A stretch of DNA of 64,000 nt, taken from NCBI GenBank assembly GCA_039090855.1, contig CM076999.1:116745072-116809071 (forward strand), read 5' to 3'. Position numbers and translations under genes: made by a program. The notes below the pieces were generated by a model. That model was not told the origin of the DNA. It was given only the letters and a program-made list of their open reading frames with translations, and ran no database searches. Position 1 is the stretch's first letter. Each line of letters opens with the position of its first letter. Positions 46,134 through 57,013 of the stretch are shown here, one piece after another. Source of the DNA: Macrothele yani (taxonomy: Eukaryota > Arthropoda > Arachnida > Araneae > Macrothelidae).

Positions 46134-46283
46134 ATGCCATCACATTGCTGTGTACTAAATTGACGTAGCAATTACGATACAGGTTCTAAAGCGCCAGTGT
46201 TTAAATTTCCCGGGAATGAAGAACTACGCTCCAAACAGATTCGTTAAATTCCTCGAGATTTCCAGCCTACAGGAGCTTCAAGG
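46134..46283 (+). pseudogene. THAP-domain exon, degenerate
   Basis: The plus strand reads MPSHCCVLN, a stop, then RSNYDTGSKAPVFKFPGNEE, then LRSKQIR, a stop and IPRDFQPTGAS. This is nearly a whole THAP DNA-binding finger: start Met, first Cys pair region, 'S.Y', 'VFKFP', the R..W..I/AI.R helix and the 'DF.P' box. Two stops fall at conserved positions, and the invariant Trp is replaced by Gln. A GTATGT donor follows at 46284. It could be a first exon of a P-like transposase or of a THAP host gene copy. The stops make it a relic. Confidence 0.75.
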
Positions 46284-46816
46284 GTATGTATGTTTTATTA
46301 GCTCTTTATAATACAGTTCCTTTGCAGTTTTGTATTTAGTGTGAAATATAGTCTAGTTGAGAGAACGACCTTAGTACTGTGCCGCAATAAAGTGTTTTAT
46401 CTGAAGATGTTTGAACCGACATTAAATCGCGCAGTATATAATGATTACCAATCTGTAAGCTAGGTTGTAATGTACTGTTAATAAAGTTAATTGTGGTTTT
46501 GCTAATTCTACGGCTGTACATTTTTTCTATACACTAGAATTTCAGAATTTCAAACTGATTCATTCCTTAAGATATTCTAAAAACTCTGGTTTTTATACAT
46601 TATTTTGGAGCAAAATTTTTTTTATTCCTTCAAAACGGAATAAAAAATGTGAAAACCCTGAATTGTTTCTAGTATATGGAACTGACCTTAAAGTTCGCTT
46701 AATCAAATCAAAAATCCTTTTTTAACAGTAAAAAGAAACTTTTTGCCACGCAATAGTTTTCTAACTGTAAATGTTACATTTTTCGAAGGCCATGCATGAA
46801 AATCTATAGCAATTGG

Positions 46817-47036
46817 TGAAAATCCTCCAAATAAGCAAAGGCATCGCTCTTTCTACGTTTTTTCAACACACAGCAACCGAAAAATTGTTATTTGGCCACT
46901 GCTTGGAATACGAATCCAAAATCTCTCGGCTGGATATCGATAGATCTGGGATTCGTTTCCCGAGCAGTGGCCAAATAACAATTTTTCGGTTGCTGGGTGT
47001 TGCTAAAAAGGAGAAAGAGCGATGTCTTTGTTTATT
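46817..47036. mobile_element. Near-palindromic MITE or hairpin element
   Basis: About 220 bp folds on itself along almost its whole length. Arms of about 88 bp include a perfectly paired core, CAGCAACCGAAAAATTGTTA extending through TTTGGCCACTGCT. TATAGCAATTGG is repeated on both sides (46805-46816, 47037-47048) as a 12-bp direct repeat. It has no coding capacity. Confidence 0.82.
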
Positions 47037-47048
47037 TATAGCAATTGG

Positions 47049-48790
47049 ATTAATATATTTTTTTCCACCAACAGGGTGTTAAAACTAAGTTTTATTACTT
47101 TTAAATTTCAATTCCCTAAGGTGATGCTACCATTTATGGCACACTGTTGGGACAAAAATGAGGACACTTCGAAGTATTGACCTGACGGTGCAAAATGATT
47201 TCTTAACTAAAGATAACCACTTTTGCATCTAACATGTTCAGAAAAAAAATTTGTTTAACTTAAATGCCCTAGATAGTGTGTGTTGCAAGTTTGGAGCAAG
47301 GGTAAATATTAGTTATTGTAAGAAATAAGAAAAACGCATTTGGGAATGTGAAAGTTAAGTAAAACTGAAAATTATAAAGTGTCAAACTAAAATAAATATC
47401 ATGTTCGACTTCTTTTTGGTATTGTATTAAAAAAATAAAAATATAATTATAAATTCGAATTTGCCTATATCTTAAGGATTTCAACATTTTACTGCAAAAT
47501 ATTATAAAGTACAAGTGAATTATTTAATCATTACGGAACATCATAAAATATAAATAAAACATTTGCCCCTAATAAAATTAAAAAAAATAAATCCATTTAT
47601 GTTTTTCCACTTTAACCTTTTTTCTTAAACTACGAAATTCTCAGAATGTAACTATTTTTTCTTATCGCGGAGTATAACCAGTTATTATTTTATTTATATT
47701 TGTAGAAGAAATGAAAAAGAAAACAAAAAGAAAAGAAAAATGCAATTAGAACCGTATTAAACTACACTAAGTAAGCTTAATGCTCCAAATCCTACTGGTT
47801 ATGGTTATTTTCTTAACCGGTAGTCGAAAACGACGAATGCCGAAGAGGAAATTTTTGTGCCGATACAGGTTACACACGTAGATTCATTCGGCTTCTGTAT
47901 TGCAACTAAATATATTACAGACAGTTTAAGCAGTATAACTACCGTGGAATATATCAATGAATCGAAACGATATGCAATTACATTCGTATTATACCGTAAT
48001 TCGAGACGGAATGGAGACAACATAAAATCTGCAATACGAAAAAACCAGGCACACGGGTTCACTTGCGCAGGGAACAATTTGGAATGTTCATTTTCATGAC
48101 CACAGTTTCATAATATAACGAAGCTGTAAAGGTATTTATGTAAAAAATACACAGAAGACACATACGAAGCTTTCGTTTTGTGAAACGTATTGTTTTTTTT
48201 TTTGCGTTTTTGGATTAAACAATATGCAAGAGTGAGCAATAGGAAAAATTTAAATATGTAATTGCACGAACTATGTCGTAAGTTAAGTTATTTATGTGTA
48301 AAACTATTGACTTATGATGTTCATCATTAAAATTTGCTTTTCTGAATTTAAGGGTATAACATCATTACTGTTTCATTCAACCAACTTCACGTAGAAACAC
48401 TTTCTCCTAAGTGTTTTTTAGTACTGCGGGGTAAACCGTTCTACAGTAAGTAGAGGAAAACATGTTTTTTATGCACGGCCCCTTAATCGATGTATGCTTG
48501 AGTTTTCGCTTATATCTCAGCAAGGTTTTATGCTACCGCGCTGAAAATTTGAATTTAAGCATTTAATGATATTTCGCATTCAATGGACTACTAACCAGAT
48601 ATGGTCATAATTCATTCTTTTTCACGATCATATTTCATAATTTATAATTCCCTAAATATACCCGTTCTGATCTTGTATAGGGGCTCATATTATCTGAGCC
48701 TCTTTGTGCTTTACTGTTGCAACACGGAATCACGGTATCTGTTCTCGATTAAATTATACAAGTCAAAAATACTTTTTGCAGTTTAACATT
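47049..48790. other. AT-rich spacer, nothing recognised
   Basis: Short overlapping frames at 47805-48099 on both strands have no family motif. No repeat was recognised. Confidence 0.5.
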
Positions 48791-48794
48791 AGCG

Positions 48795-49110
48795 GCATCT
48801 TTTTTCCGTAGCTCACTGTACACGTATTTATTGGTCGATTCGTATGAAATTTGGAATTTAAGGGTTTTATTATGTGCTGAATAGAACGCGCGTAAAATAA
48901 CATACCTTTTATATGGAAAATTTCGGAGATATATAGCTAATTAGCATGTTAATTAGCTTAATTAGCATGTTTATTCACATCACATAATAGTTCCCTTCAA
49001 GTGCTTTCCAACGGTACCTTACTTGTTTGCATGCGACAAACGGTTCGAAAGTTAAGGGGGTGGCTCGTTTTTTTTTTTTTGTTTTTTTATGTCTGTACCT
49101 TTATAAATTA
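48795..49110 (-). repeat. Dispersed AT-rich repeat F, copy 2
   Basis: Inverted copy of 44255-44600, including the AAGTTAAGGGGGTGGCTCG block with a poly(T) and TTATGTCTGTACC end. It abuts the 3' side of the mariner transposase. Confidence 0.75.
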
Positions 49111-50137
49111 TGTACAAAATACAATACCTTTATAAAACATGCGCGTTCATTATTTATCATCTTCTGCCATCGGTCGGGCAGCTGACGGATTCCAGCCACA
49201 TGAAGGATACTTCGTCGTGTGGCGGATGAAGTTGTCAACCCATTTTTGCACTTCGTCACATGTCCGGAACCGTACAGCAGACAAACCATGTTCCATCGAT
49301 CGGAACAAATGATAGTCTGAAGGGGCTATGTCGGGACTATACGCCGGGTGCTCCAAAACTTCGCAGCCAAGCGTCAATGACGTTTCCTTGACCGATTTCG
49401 CGACATGCGGCCAAGCGTTGTTATGCAGTAATTTCACGGGACGCAATCCTTTTCCTGTGGATGGACGTTTCCGACAGATTTCCTGGTTCAATCGCATCAA
49501 TTGTTGCTTGTAGCGATCAGTTTGACTCTGTTCCAATAGTTGATAATAGAGCACACCCTTCATATCACACCAGATGCACAGCAGAACTTTCTTGGAGTGA
49601 ATATTGCGTTTTGATGTCTACATTGTTTCACCGGGATCTACCAGTGTTTTTTGCGTTTGGGATTGTCGTACCATATCCACTTTTCATCACCTGTAAGGAT
49701 TTTCCACAGGAAAGACTTTCTGTGTTGTTTATTCAACGGATTCAAACACTTCATGACACGCTCATCCTTGTTCCTCTGGCTCAGGTCATGTGGCACCCAT
49801 TTTCCTTCCTTCTGAATCTTTCCCATTGCGCGTAAACGATAGGAAATGGTTTGTTATCCCGTTGTTCAGCTAGTTCTTTTTTCTTTTGAGACGAATCTTC
49901 ATTCAGCAATGCTTGCAGTTCCTCATGTGCAACCTTCTGCGGGGCGTCGCTACGTTCTCGATTGCCAACATCAAAATCATCTGTTTTAAACCGTCTAAAC
50001 CAAAACTCACACGTGCTCTTCGATGCAATATTCTTCCCCAGAACAGAACTGATCGATGCTGATGCTTTTGCAGAACATTTTCCTTGATGAAATTCGTAAC
50101 GAATGCAGTGTGGAATAAATACAGTATCGTTTGCCAT
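49111..50137 (-). pseudogene. Mariner transposase, inactivated
   Basis: Minus strand from 50137. MANDTVFIPHCIRYEFHQGK opens the helix-turn-helix N-terminus, with FWFRRFKTDDFDV following. A frameshift near 49850 leads to the 49826-49638 piece with the first catalytic Asp in LTGDEKWIWYD. A stop leads to 49563-49150 with LLHNNAWPHVA, where the second catalytic Asp is Asn, and HPAYSPDIAPSDYHLF with the third Asp. The family is DD34D mariner of the SETMAR-like type. No matched terminal repeats were found; ACAAATAAGTTTTAAATCG near 50285-50305 (minus strand) may be the 5' end. Confidence 0.88.
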
Positions 50138-50384
50138 CTTTCACCTACCGACGTGCAAGTGCGTTTGACTGTTGGGCAAACTTCTTTGTCATATTTTATA
50201 CCCTTGACCAGTTACGGTCACATGACAACAACGCGGGGGAATGTCTGATATGTAAATTAGCGGTATACGTCATGCAAAAAACGATTTAAAACTTATTTGT
50301 ACCCCTAATATTTGGCTCTTTGGCTCAGGGTTGTAATACGGTCGCTCTCCAATCGCCCTCTCTCTATGCTGCTGAGGGAAACCT

Positions 50385-50797
50385 GCCATGGGTCATGTGA
50401 GTTCCTTGGTGCACCTGTCGCCCGTCCGGGTCGCTGTCACCTGGTCACCTCTGAAGGGGACTTTTGTCCGCCTACATGGACGTTCCGGGTGTACCTTCGG
50501 GTTGCACCCGCCGTTCTAGGTGACCTCGCCGCTCTTTGTGTGCGGGTCCTTTCGAGTTCTTCGGAGGATCTGTATGACTAGGGGGTTTGTCTGGTGTTGC
50601 TTGTTGGGCCGTAGTGGGAGTGTGTGTAAACATCAGTGAACCATGTTCAGGTATTTATTTTGGGCGTGGTGAACAGTGTGAAGATGTTGTGTTGCAACAA
50701 AGTTTGTGTATGGGGGAGGGGACGTCGTGAGAGAGCGCATTAGGGCGCTCCCCTCTCCCAGCTTCCATGATTTGGGGGTCTTATACGAAGACAAGGG
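50385..50797 (+). mobile_element. LINE C copy 4, 3' untranslated region
   Basis: Opposite orientation to copies 1-3. It runs from CATGGGTCATGTGAG to the terminus GGGGGTCTTATACGAAGAC at 50797. It is 5' truncated within the untranslated region, has no coding part and no clear poly(A). Confidence 0.82.
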
Positions 50798-51356
50798 GAA
50801 AATGCGAGGCCACATAGGGATTTTCCATAGGGGTGTGGGAAAACAATTACCTACGTACACGACAAGCGCCAACACATTTATTCACGCCAGCCGCAGATGT
50901 ACTGTATAAGAGGGCGATTTCTTCAAGTGATTTATTTTAGGTTTGGACAAAACAACTAGGCGCTGCTATTGCTTTCAGTTCTTCCTTATGGTAAGTATGT
51001 CTACCCAATTTACTGTACCTTCATATACAAGCGAACGACATCCATTTGCAAAATGTCACAAAAGCGTCCAAGTCAAGCATATTAGTGGCGAAACAAAAGA
51101 GAAAGAGAAAGCGCGAAGAAACTTCCAAAACTCTACCAGTTCTTTTCGCACAGAGTCAGTTAAGCTCAAGTGCCGTTCCTGATGAATAGAATGAGGATTT
51201 ATGTAGTACGTCAACAGCTTAAAATTTAAAAGCAGCCATTTTACAAAATCCAAGCACTTCAGAAACCAGTGAAAGTAAAGTGGGTGATTATTGTGTCTTA
51301 TTAACCTTAACCACCTAAATATGTTTTACCGAATTCGTTTCTTACGATAAAATGTA
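50798..51356. other. Spacer, nothing recognised
   Basis: A 79-codon plus-strand frame (50943-51182) has no recognised motif. Confidence 0.5.
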
Positions 51357-52577
51357 CACTGAAGTGCCAGAAAAACTTGTACACCCGTCTAATACTTGGT
51401 AGGTCCTCCACGGGAGCGCAGGACTGCAGAAATACGACGGGGCATGGACTTCACTAGCTTCTGGAAATATGCTGTAGGCAATGCACACCATACTTTCTGT
51501 AGAGCGTTCCACAATTCGGTTGTATTCCGAGGTCTCGGATTCCTGTGTTCTATAGCGCGTTGCATGGCATCCCAAATGTGTTCTATCACGTTCAGATCTG
51601 GGGACTTGGGTGGGATAGGCAACACCCCAAACTCAGATGAATGCTCCTCTAACCATAATGTGGCGTCCCGACACTTGTGTGGAGGTGTATTGTCCTGTTG
51701 GAACGGGCCCAACCCATCAGCATGAATGCAGGACATGAACGGGTGTACCTCGTCAGAAAGGATGCGCACATAGCGTTGGCTGGTCACAGACGTTTGTAGA
51801 CGTACCATGGGTCCCAGTGAAGTCCAGCTAAAAACACCCCATACCATTACGGACCCCCCCCCCCAAGTCGATACAGTTCCCTGTTGACAGGTGGGATCCA
51901 TGGCTTCATGGGGTTTGCGCCACACACGAATCCTTCTATCTGCCCGATACAGTTGGAAACGTGACTCGTCAGACCAGGCTACTTGTTTCCAGTCATCAAG
52001 TGTCCAGTGGCGGTGTGTCGTGCCCATGCGAGGAGAAAAGCTCTGTGTCGTGCACCCATCAAGGGGACTCGAGTTGGGCGTCGGCTCCCAAAGCCCATAT
52101 CGTGCAGGGTACGTTGCACAGTCCGGACGCTGATGCTTGTTGAGGCTCCAGCACTGAATTCCGATGATACCTACGAGAGTGTTACACGCCTAACGTGTGA
52201 AACGATTCTTGACAGCCGATGATGGTCACGTTCACCCAATGTCTTTTTACGGCCACACTGGTATCGTAGGTTGGAAGTTTTGCCGGGATTCTTGTAGTCG
52301 CGGTACACCCTTGGAATGGCCGTCCGTGAAAATCCGAACTTCGTTTCTACCTCCGAAATACTATGGCCCATCTCACGAGCGCCAACTATGACAACGCGTG
52401 GAAAATCACTTAAATCGTTATTACTTGTTATTCTCATGACGAAAACAGCTCTGACAGCTGGCAAGGATATTTATCGCTTTATATACGCACTAGCGCACGC
52501 AACCGAGTACTTGCATAGGTGACGTTGCTATGTATTTTGCATAAGTTCGTCTGTACCAGTTTTTGTGACATTTCAGT
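51357..52577 (-). mobile_element. Tc1-type transposon, second family
   Basis: About 1.22 kb. The left end CACTGAAGTGCCAGAAAAAC and the inverted right end (CACTGAAATGTCACAAAAAC on the minus strand) match with three differences. TA precedes the left end (51355-51356); the right flank is TC, so the TA is mutated. Confidence 0.9.
51389..52464 (-). pseudogene. Tc1 transposase (DD34E), frameshifted
   Basis: Minus strand. 52464-52171 carries the N-terminal helix-turn-helix (RVVIVGAREMGHSISEVETK, FGFSRTAIPRVYRDY). The middle segment (about 52170-52028) is out of frame. 52027-51389 is open with WTLDDWKQVAWSDESRFQLY, the second catalytic Asp in FQQDNTPPHKCRDA and the third, Glu, in SPDLNVIEHIWDAM. The end reads SMPRRISAVLRSRGGPTKY. 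All three catalytic residues are kept, so the damage is mainly frame loss between the DNA-binding and catalytic halves. It is less decayed than the Tc1 at 36072. Confidence 0.93.
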
Positions 52578-53288
52578 GTCTATTCATGTTCATGCAGCTA
52601 TGCGCGCACCACGTTAATCCTAATTGGCTGATTAATAACATTTCATTACGTATTTCTGTTCCAAAAATCACTTAAAGAGTTAAAACTACAGGGCTCTAGG
52701 TAATCCCCTTACTTTTTTAGACACTCTCCCTGTCGTCTTGACACCCCCTTCCCCTTCACCACCACCACCACACACACAGTAAAAAACACATCATGCCTCG
52801 TGTTCGAAATAGTGGGAAAATTACTGTTCTTAGGGGTGCTGAAGTAAATCTTGCTGGGGGGGGGCGTTGTGCTAGTTTCGCCAGTGTTACAAATCAATTA
52901 AGCGCATAAGCGTAGGTCATTGGACTTGGGTCCAAAACTTTGTTCAAGGCCTTACCATCTTTTTGTAATCTTCACGGAGGCACTGGTAACAATTTTGATG
53001 GTCTATCATCAATACACCTTTATCCGGGTACAGACATAGAGCACAAAGCGATTCTTCGGCACAGATGTTCCGAAATTTGTGTCCCACCCACATTTACCTT
53101 AAAAGAGACAACGCTTTACACGTACCGGTTCATGGATCAAAATAGAAGTTCATGAATCCAAATAACGGGGTAGACTTAAAAAAGGAGTCTACCCAAGCAG
53201 GTGGTACGAACTATTGCGCAGTAAACAATGACAAAATAAATGTAATTATCATATACAACCCCCATTTTGGTCATGGTTTATTATTTTT
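52578..53288. other. Spacer, nothing recognised
   Basis: Contains a (CCA)n/(CA)n patch near 52760-52785 and a G run near 52855. No gene recognised. Confidence 0.55.
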
Positions 53289-53329
53289 AGGGTGAGTCGA
53301 AAGTTTTGCAGTATTTGGATGACTTTATG

Positions 53330-53676
53330 TCTTCATTCATAAGACGAAAGCTGATTATCATTCAAAGCATTGGCCATCGTGTTGTACTGTCTTTAGCCAT
53401 CTGTCTGCCAGTTCTTCGATTCCGCGGCGGTACCAGTTCTTGTCCTGAGGCGAAGAACTCCTTCACAACAGCTGCCAGCTCCTCCTGGCTGTTGAAGAAA
53501 GTATAGGCCATGGACCGGAACAAGTAATAATTAGACGGGGCAAGATCCGGACTATATGCTGGATGTGGCATCAGTTTGATGCCCTAAAGTTCCTAGAGTT
53601 TTGCCTAGGTCACTCACGTGCTATAAAGCCGAGCGTTTTTCTGCTGTAGGAAAGCGCGCTTTCTGTTCACCAGTGT
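53330..53676 (-). pseudogene. Mariner A transposase, C-terminal piece
   Basis: The minus strand reads LVNRKRAFLQQKNARLYS, the second catalytic region, where the usual QQDNARPH is QQKNARLY and the Asp is lost. MPHPAYSPDLAPSNYYLF follows with the third Asp, and the C-terminal EEFFASG-like end. It begins exactly where mariner B was inserted. Confidence 0.85.
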
Positions 53677-53678
53677 TA

Positions 53679-53924
53679 GGTACGTAGTGCGATCAAAGAG
53701 TTCCGAGTCTAGGTACGTAGTGCGAACAAAGAGTTCCGAGTCTAGGTACGTAGTGCGAACAAAGAGTTCCGAGTCTAGGTACGTAGTGCGAACAAAGAGT
53801 TCCGAGTCTAGGTGCGTAGTGCGAACAAAGAGTTCCGAGTCTAGGTACGTAGTGCGAACAAAGAGTTCCGAGTCTAGGTACGTAGTGCGAACAAAGAGTT
53901 CCGAGTCTAGGTGCGTAGCGCGCC
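53679..53924 (+). repeat. 33-bp minisatellite derived from a mariner terminal repeat
   Basis: Seven full units start at 53679, 53712, 53745, 53778, 53811, 53844 and 53877, and a partial one at 53910. The unit GGTACGTAGTGCGAACAAAG plus AGTTCCGAGTCTA resembles the inverted right end of mariner B (GCGAGGTCCGATCAAAAAGT plus TCCGGGAC). The first unit keeps the GATCAAA of that end where later units have GAACAAA. The length divisible by three leaves long frames open on both strands, which are not genes. Confidence 0.88.
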
Positions 53925-54099
53925 AACGTTTGGCAGTACGCTAATGCGCGAGTAGCAGTCAAGGGCAGGGACCTTCATGAGTCATTGTGCTAAGTGGCGT
54001 CGTCCTGTGAACATCGGGGACTGTGCTACACGATATTTGGTGACCACGTGCAGAACACAGCTGCAAATTCGGTATGGACTGCAAACGAGAGCAGCAAGC

Positions 54100-54783
54100 G
54101 AACATCAAATTCTGCGTCAAAATCAGCAAATCGGGAACATAGACGCATGAATTGTTGCGGCAGGCTTATGGTAATGAAGCAATGTGTCGTGCAAGGTGTT
54201 TGGAGTGTCACTCACGCTTCAAGAGCGGCAGAACGGCACTGAAGACGATGAGAGGTCAGGGCGACCGTCCACGAGCAAAACCCCTGAAAATGTGGACAAA
54301 ATTAGGGAACTGGTGCATGAGGATCGTCGGAGAACCATTCAAGACATTGCTACCATCGTCAATGTGCCATACGGAACAGTGCAAGAAATTCCGACGTCGG
54401 TTTTGAACATGCAAAGCATTGCTTCAAAGTTTGTGCCAAAGATTCTGAACCCCGAACAGAACGTGCTCCGTATCGAACTCTGTCCAGATCCTCGTCAGCA
54501 GGTGGTGAATAATCCAACGTTCCTGTCGCGAGTCATCACTGGGGACGAGACTTGGATCTACAGTTACGACCCGGAGACCAAACAACAGTCGTCGCAGATG
54601 AAGCTGAAGCTCAAGGGTCGCCGTTTTGAAACCGTGGACGAGATCCAGCGCAAATCGCAGACGGGGCTTGACCGGATTCGCGAACAGAAGTTCCAGGGAG
54701 CGTTCCAACAGTGGCAAAAACGCTGGCAGCGGTGTTTCGCTGCCCAAGGAGACTACTTTGAGGGAGATCATAGCCAGACTTAA
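54100..54783 (+). pseudogene. Mariner B transposase, catalytic core deleted
   Basis: The plus strand encodes FCVKISKSG, LLRQAYGNEAMCRARCLE and CHSRFKSGRT (first helix-turn-helix). After a frame change come DDERSGRPSTSKTPENVDKI, IQDIATIVNVPYGTVQEI (second helix-turn-helix) and the first catalytic Asp in SRVITGDETWIYSYDPE. Right after TKQQSSQ the reading jumps to MKLKLKGRRFETVDEIQ and the normal C-terminus FQQWQKRWQRCFAAQGDYFE. The segment with the second and third catalytic Asp is missing, an in-frame internal deletion. It is SETMAR-like and cannot be active. Confidence 0.9.
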
Positions 54784-54846
54784 GTAACTTAAGTACTTTG
54801 TTGTACATCGGTCTTGTCCCGGAACTTTTTGATCGGACCTCGCATT

Positions 54847-55150
54847 TCCTCCAAAAAAACATACATTCGTTGCAGCTGTTCAGAGTAGAGGTTCGCGTTG
54901 ACGTTCCGACAGTCTGGAACAAATTCGTAATGGATTATCCCCTCGAAATTCCACCAGACGGCCTACCTGACCGTGGCTGATCGTCGAGGATTCTGTCACC
55001 TGAGCGAAATTTCTTGAGCCATCTGGTTGCGGTGCTGTGGTCCACGGAACCTTACCCTTTCGCATGACAAATGTTTCGTGTTGCTTGAGCAACGTTACGG
55101 CCGAGTTCAAACTCGTAAAGCAAAAGTTCCCTAATTAGTCAGTTGTAGTT
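54847..55150 (-). pseudogene. Mariner A transposase, N-terminal piece
   Basis: The minus strand reads LLLYEFELGRNVAQATRNIC, STATRWLKKFRSGDRILDD and QPRSGRPSGGI, then jumps to IIHYEFVPDCRNVNANLYSE just before the breakpoint with mariner B. The jump means mariner A had already lost its middle, including the first catalytic Asp, apparently before or apart from the insertion. Confidence 0.85.
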
Positions 55151-55356
55151 GTTCATCTTTTAGGCGCCCCAACCACAGACAGAACAACGGCATGCAATGC
55201 TGTTCACAGCAACGACTACCACTTTACATCCCTTTCGACTGACTGCAGTGCGCGACTTGAAATAGTTTAAATACGTGACATACCCGCCGCTGCACATGCA
55301 TTTATGTAAATATTGCAAAAGTTTCGACTCACCCTTACAATATATTTTTAATTAGA

Positions 55357-55552
55357 GGGGTTTAACGACCACAGTGAGCAACTCAATTGGCTATAAGCAG
55401 TTACCCGTCTCTAATTTAGAGCCACTGGTTCCAGGAAAAGGTGAGAGCCAGCGCCGTAAGACAAACACAAAATCCATGCCTCACGGGATTCGAACCCGGA
55501 CCCATGGCCATCAGCCAGCGATTAGACCACTACGCCACCGGGACGGCGGCAT
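55357..55552 (-). mobile_element. tRNA-derived SINE (family A), nearly full length
   Basis: Minus strand. The tRNA-like head at the right has an A-box-like TGGCGTAGTGGTCTAATCG and a B-box-like GGGTTCGAATCCCGTGAGG. The body leads to the tail CACTGTGGTCGTTAAACCCC at the left. It matches 59629-59864 and 63672-63895. Confidence 0.9.
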
Positions 55553-57013
55553 GGTGTGATATGCTACATCGAAACAGTAGAGGATTTTTACAATTCTTCC
55601 ACCCTTAAATTTCTGCTAAAATTTGTTCATGAATGAATTCGTTTTACAATGCTTTTTCAATAGTTCTATTTCATCCAGGAGTTAACAGAATTGTTTTCAT
55701 TGGGGTATTTATGAGGTGTTCCCCAATGGGTACCTGTGCTTCTGTAGTGGATCACAAGACTAAAATTCTCGGTCTGGTTTAGTCGACCTAATCCGTCTCT
55801 GATATGCACGAATTGTGTGAGAAATAATCGGCAAATAGTTACAGAGGATTGGGAGAATGTTTTTAAAAAGGAAATAGCTGCGATATTTGCAAAATTAACG
55901 GACAGGCAAACTGATGCTAGAAGTTATATGAAAGATAAGCTTGATTAATTATCAGTACCTCCATTCGGGCGCACAGCGACATCTATCAAATTTGAAACGA
56001 ACTACGGAAAAAAGTGCCACTGGTGGACTAATTATTAACTCACTAGATGACGGCACGCTCGCGGGAGCGAACGGCTCTTAATCCAAAGAAGTACCTAAAG
56101 TACTTTCGTACATTCCGTGGGAATATTTGTTTGAAGTAGAACGCCTTATAGGTAGCAATTTTATAAAGCAACATAAAATTTCTTTTATAGAAACAAAATT
56201 TTGAAAAATAACTAATATAAATATTTATTTTTAGTGTTTTTTTTCCTGTTAATGGAACTACTTGATGCATTGATATATTTAGTGCATTTCAAAGCGAATT
56301 TTGTTTGAATTGGAACATTAATACGTAACATTTTACAAGTAATGCAAGTTTCCTTCCTAAAGTTGATAGTTCTTGCCGTTCCAATTCCAACAACAAATCA
56401 AATTTTTTCGAAATGCTGACAAAGCGGAATGGCACACGGAATGAAAGTACTTTATAGGATAATATAATCGGAAGCCTAGCGTGCGAGTTGTGGTATGTTT
56501 ATCATTACATCTAGTGATATCCCTCCGCAGTGTTTGCCAACGAGTTTGTTTAGATCATAACTTGATTTCTAAATCCGTTTTAATGGTGTAAATTTCAAAA
56601 GTAAACACACAGCAAGCTTTCACCACTCACGAGTAGCTTCATCAGGCATAAGTGAGAAAACACAGCAAACAACAAACAGATACTAAAAAAATCTGAGTAA
56701 TTCAAACTTAAAACTCAACAACTATATGTTGGTAATTAACCAATAACTTATGAGTAAAAATACAACGTGAATAAACCAGTAAGTAGTACACCCTTACACG
56801 TTGTGTAGGTTATTTGACAATTGTTCCACCCCTCGGACCTCAAATGCGTGTATGTAGGTATTGAAGATTGCCCGTGTATGACATAAGTAGTTGCCCCGTC
56901 TTCGCCGCAAATACATATGAAGTAAGTACGAATGGGATGTTTATTTCGGTTAGAGATACTCATTTCGTCCATCTCCAATACAGTATTCTTGTCCATTACA
57001 TACGTTTTACTGA
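55553..57013. other. Spacer, nothing recognised
   Basis: No gene or repeat recognised in about 1.4 kb. An 82-codon minus-strand frame at 56748-56996 has no known motif. Confidence 0.5.

Larger units (their letters stand above)
53679..54846 (+). mobile_element. Mariner B (inner), internally deleted
   Basis: Inserted in mariner A. The left end is the amplified terminal repeat. The right end (GTCCCGGAACTTTTTGATCG followed by GACCTCGC) is a typical mariner 3' terminus. TA at 53677-53678 and a TA-derived CA at the right are the probable target duplication. Mariner A coding sequence lines up on either side. Confidence 0.85.
53289..55335 (-). mobile_element. Mariner A (outer), split by mariner B
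   Basis: Terminal repeats of about 27 bp begin AGGGTGAGTCGAAAGTTTTG at 53289 and, inverted, end at 55335 (AGGGTGAGTCGAAACTTTTG on the minus strand). The minus-strand transposase is in two pieces: 55150-54847 (N-terminal) and 53676-53330 (C-terminal). Mariner B occupies the middle. The right flank has TA; the left flank is TT. Confidence 0.88.

Noticed and set aside
47805..48099. 80-90 codon frames on both strands
   Set aside because: No motif, no repeat copy and no clear gene context.
53687..53962. Long frames on both strands with 11-residue repeats
   Set aside because: A 33-bp tandem unit without stops is automatically open in several frames. It is a minisatellite, not a repeat protein.
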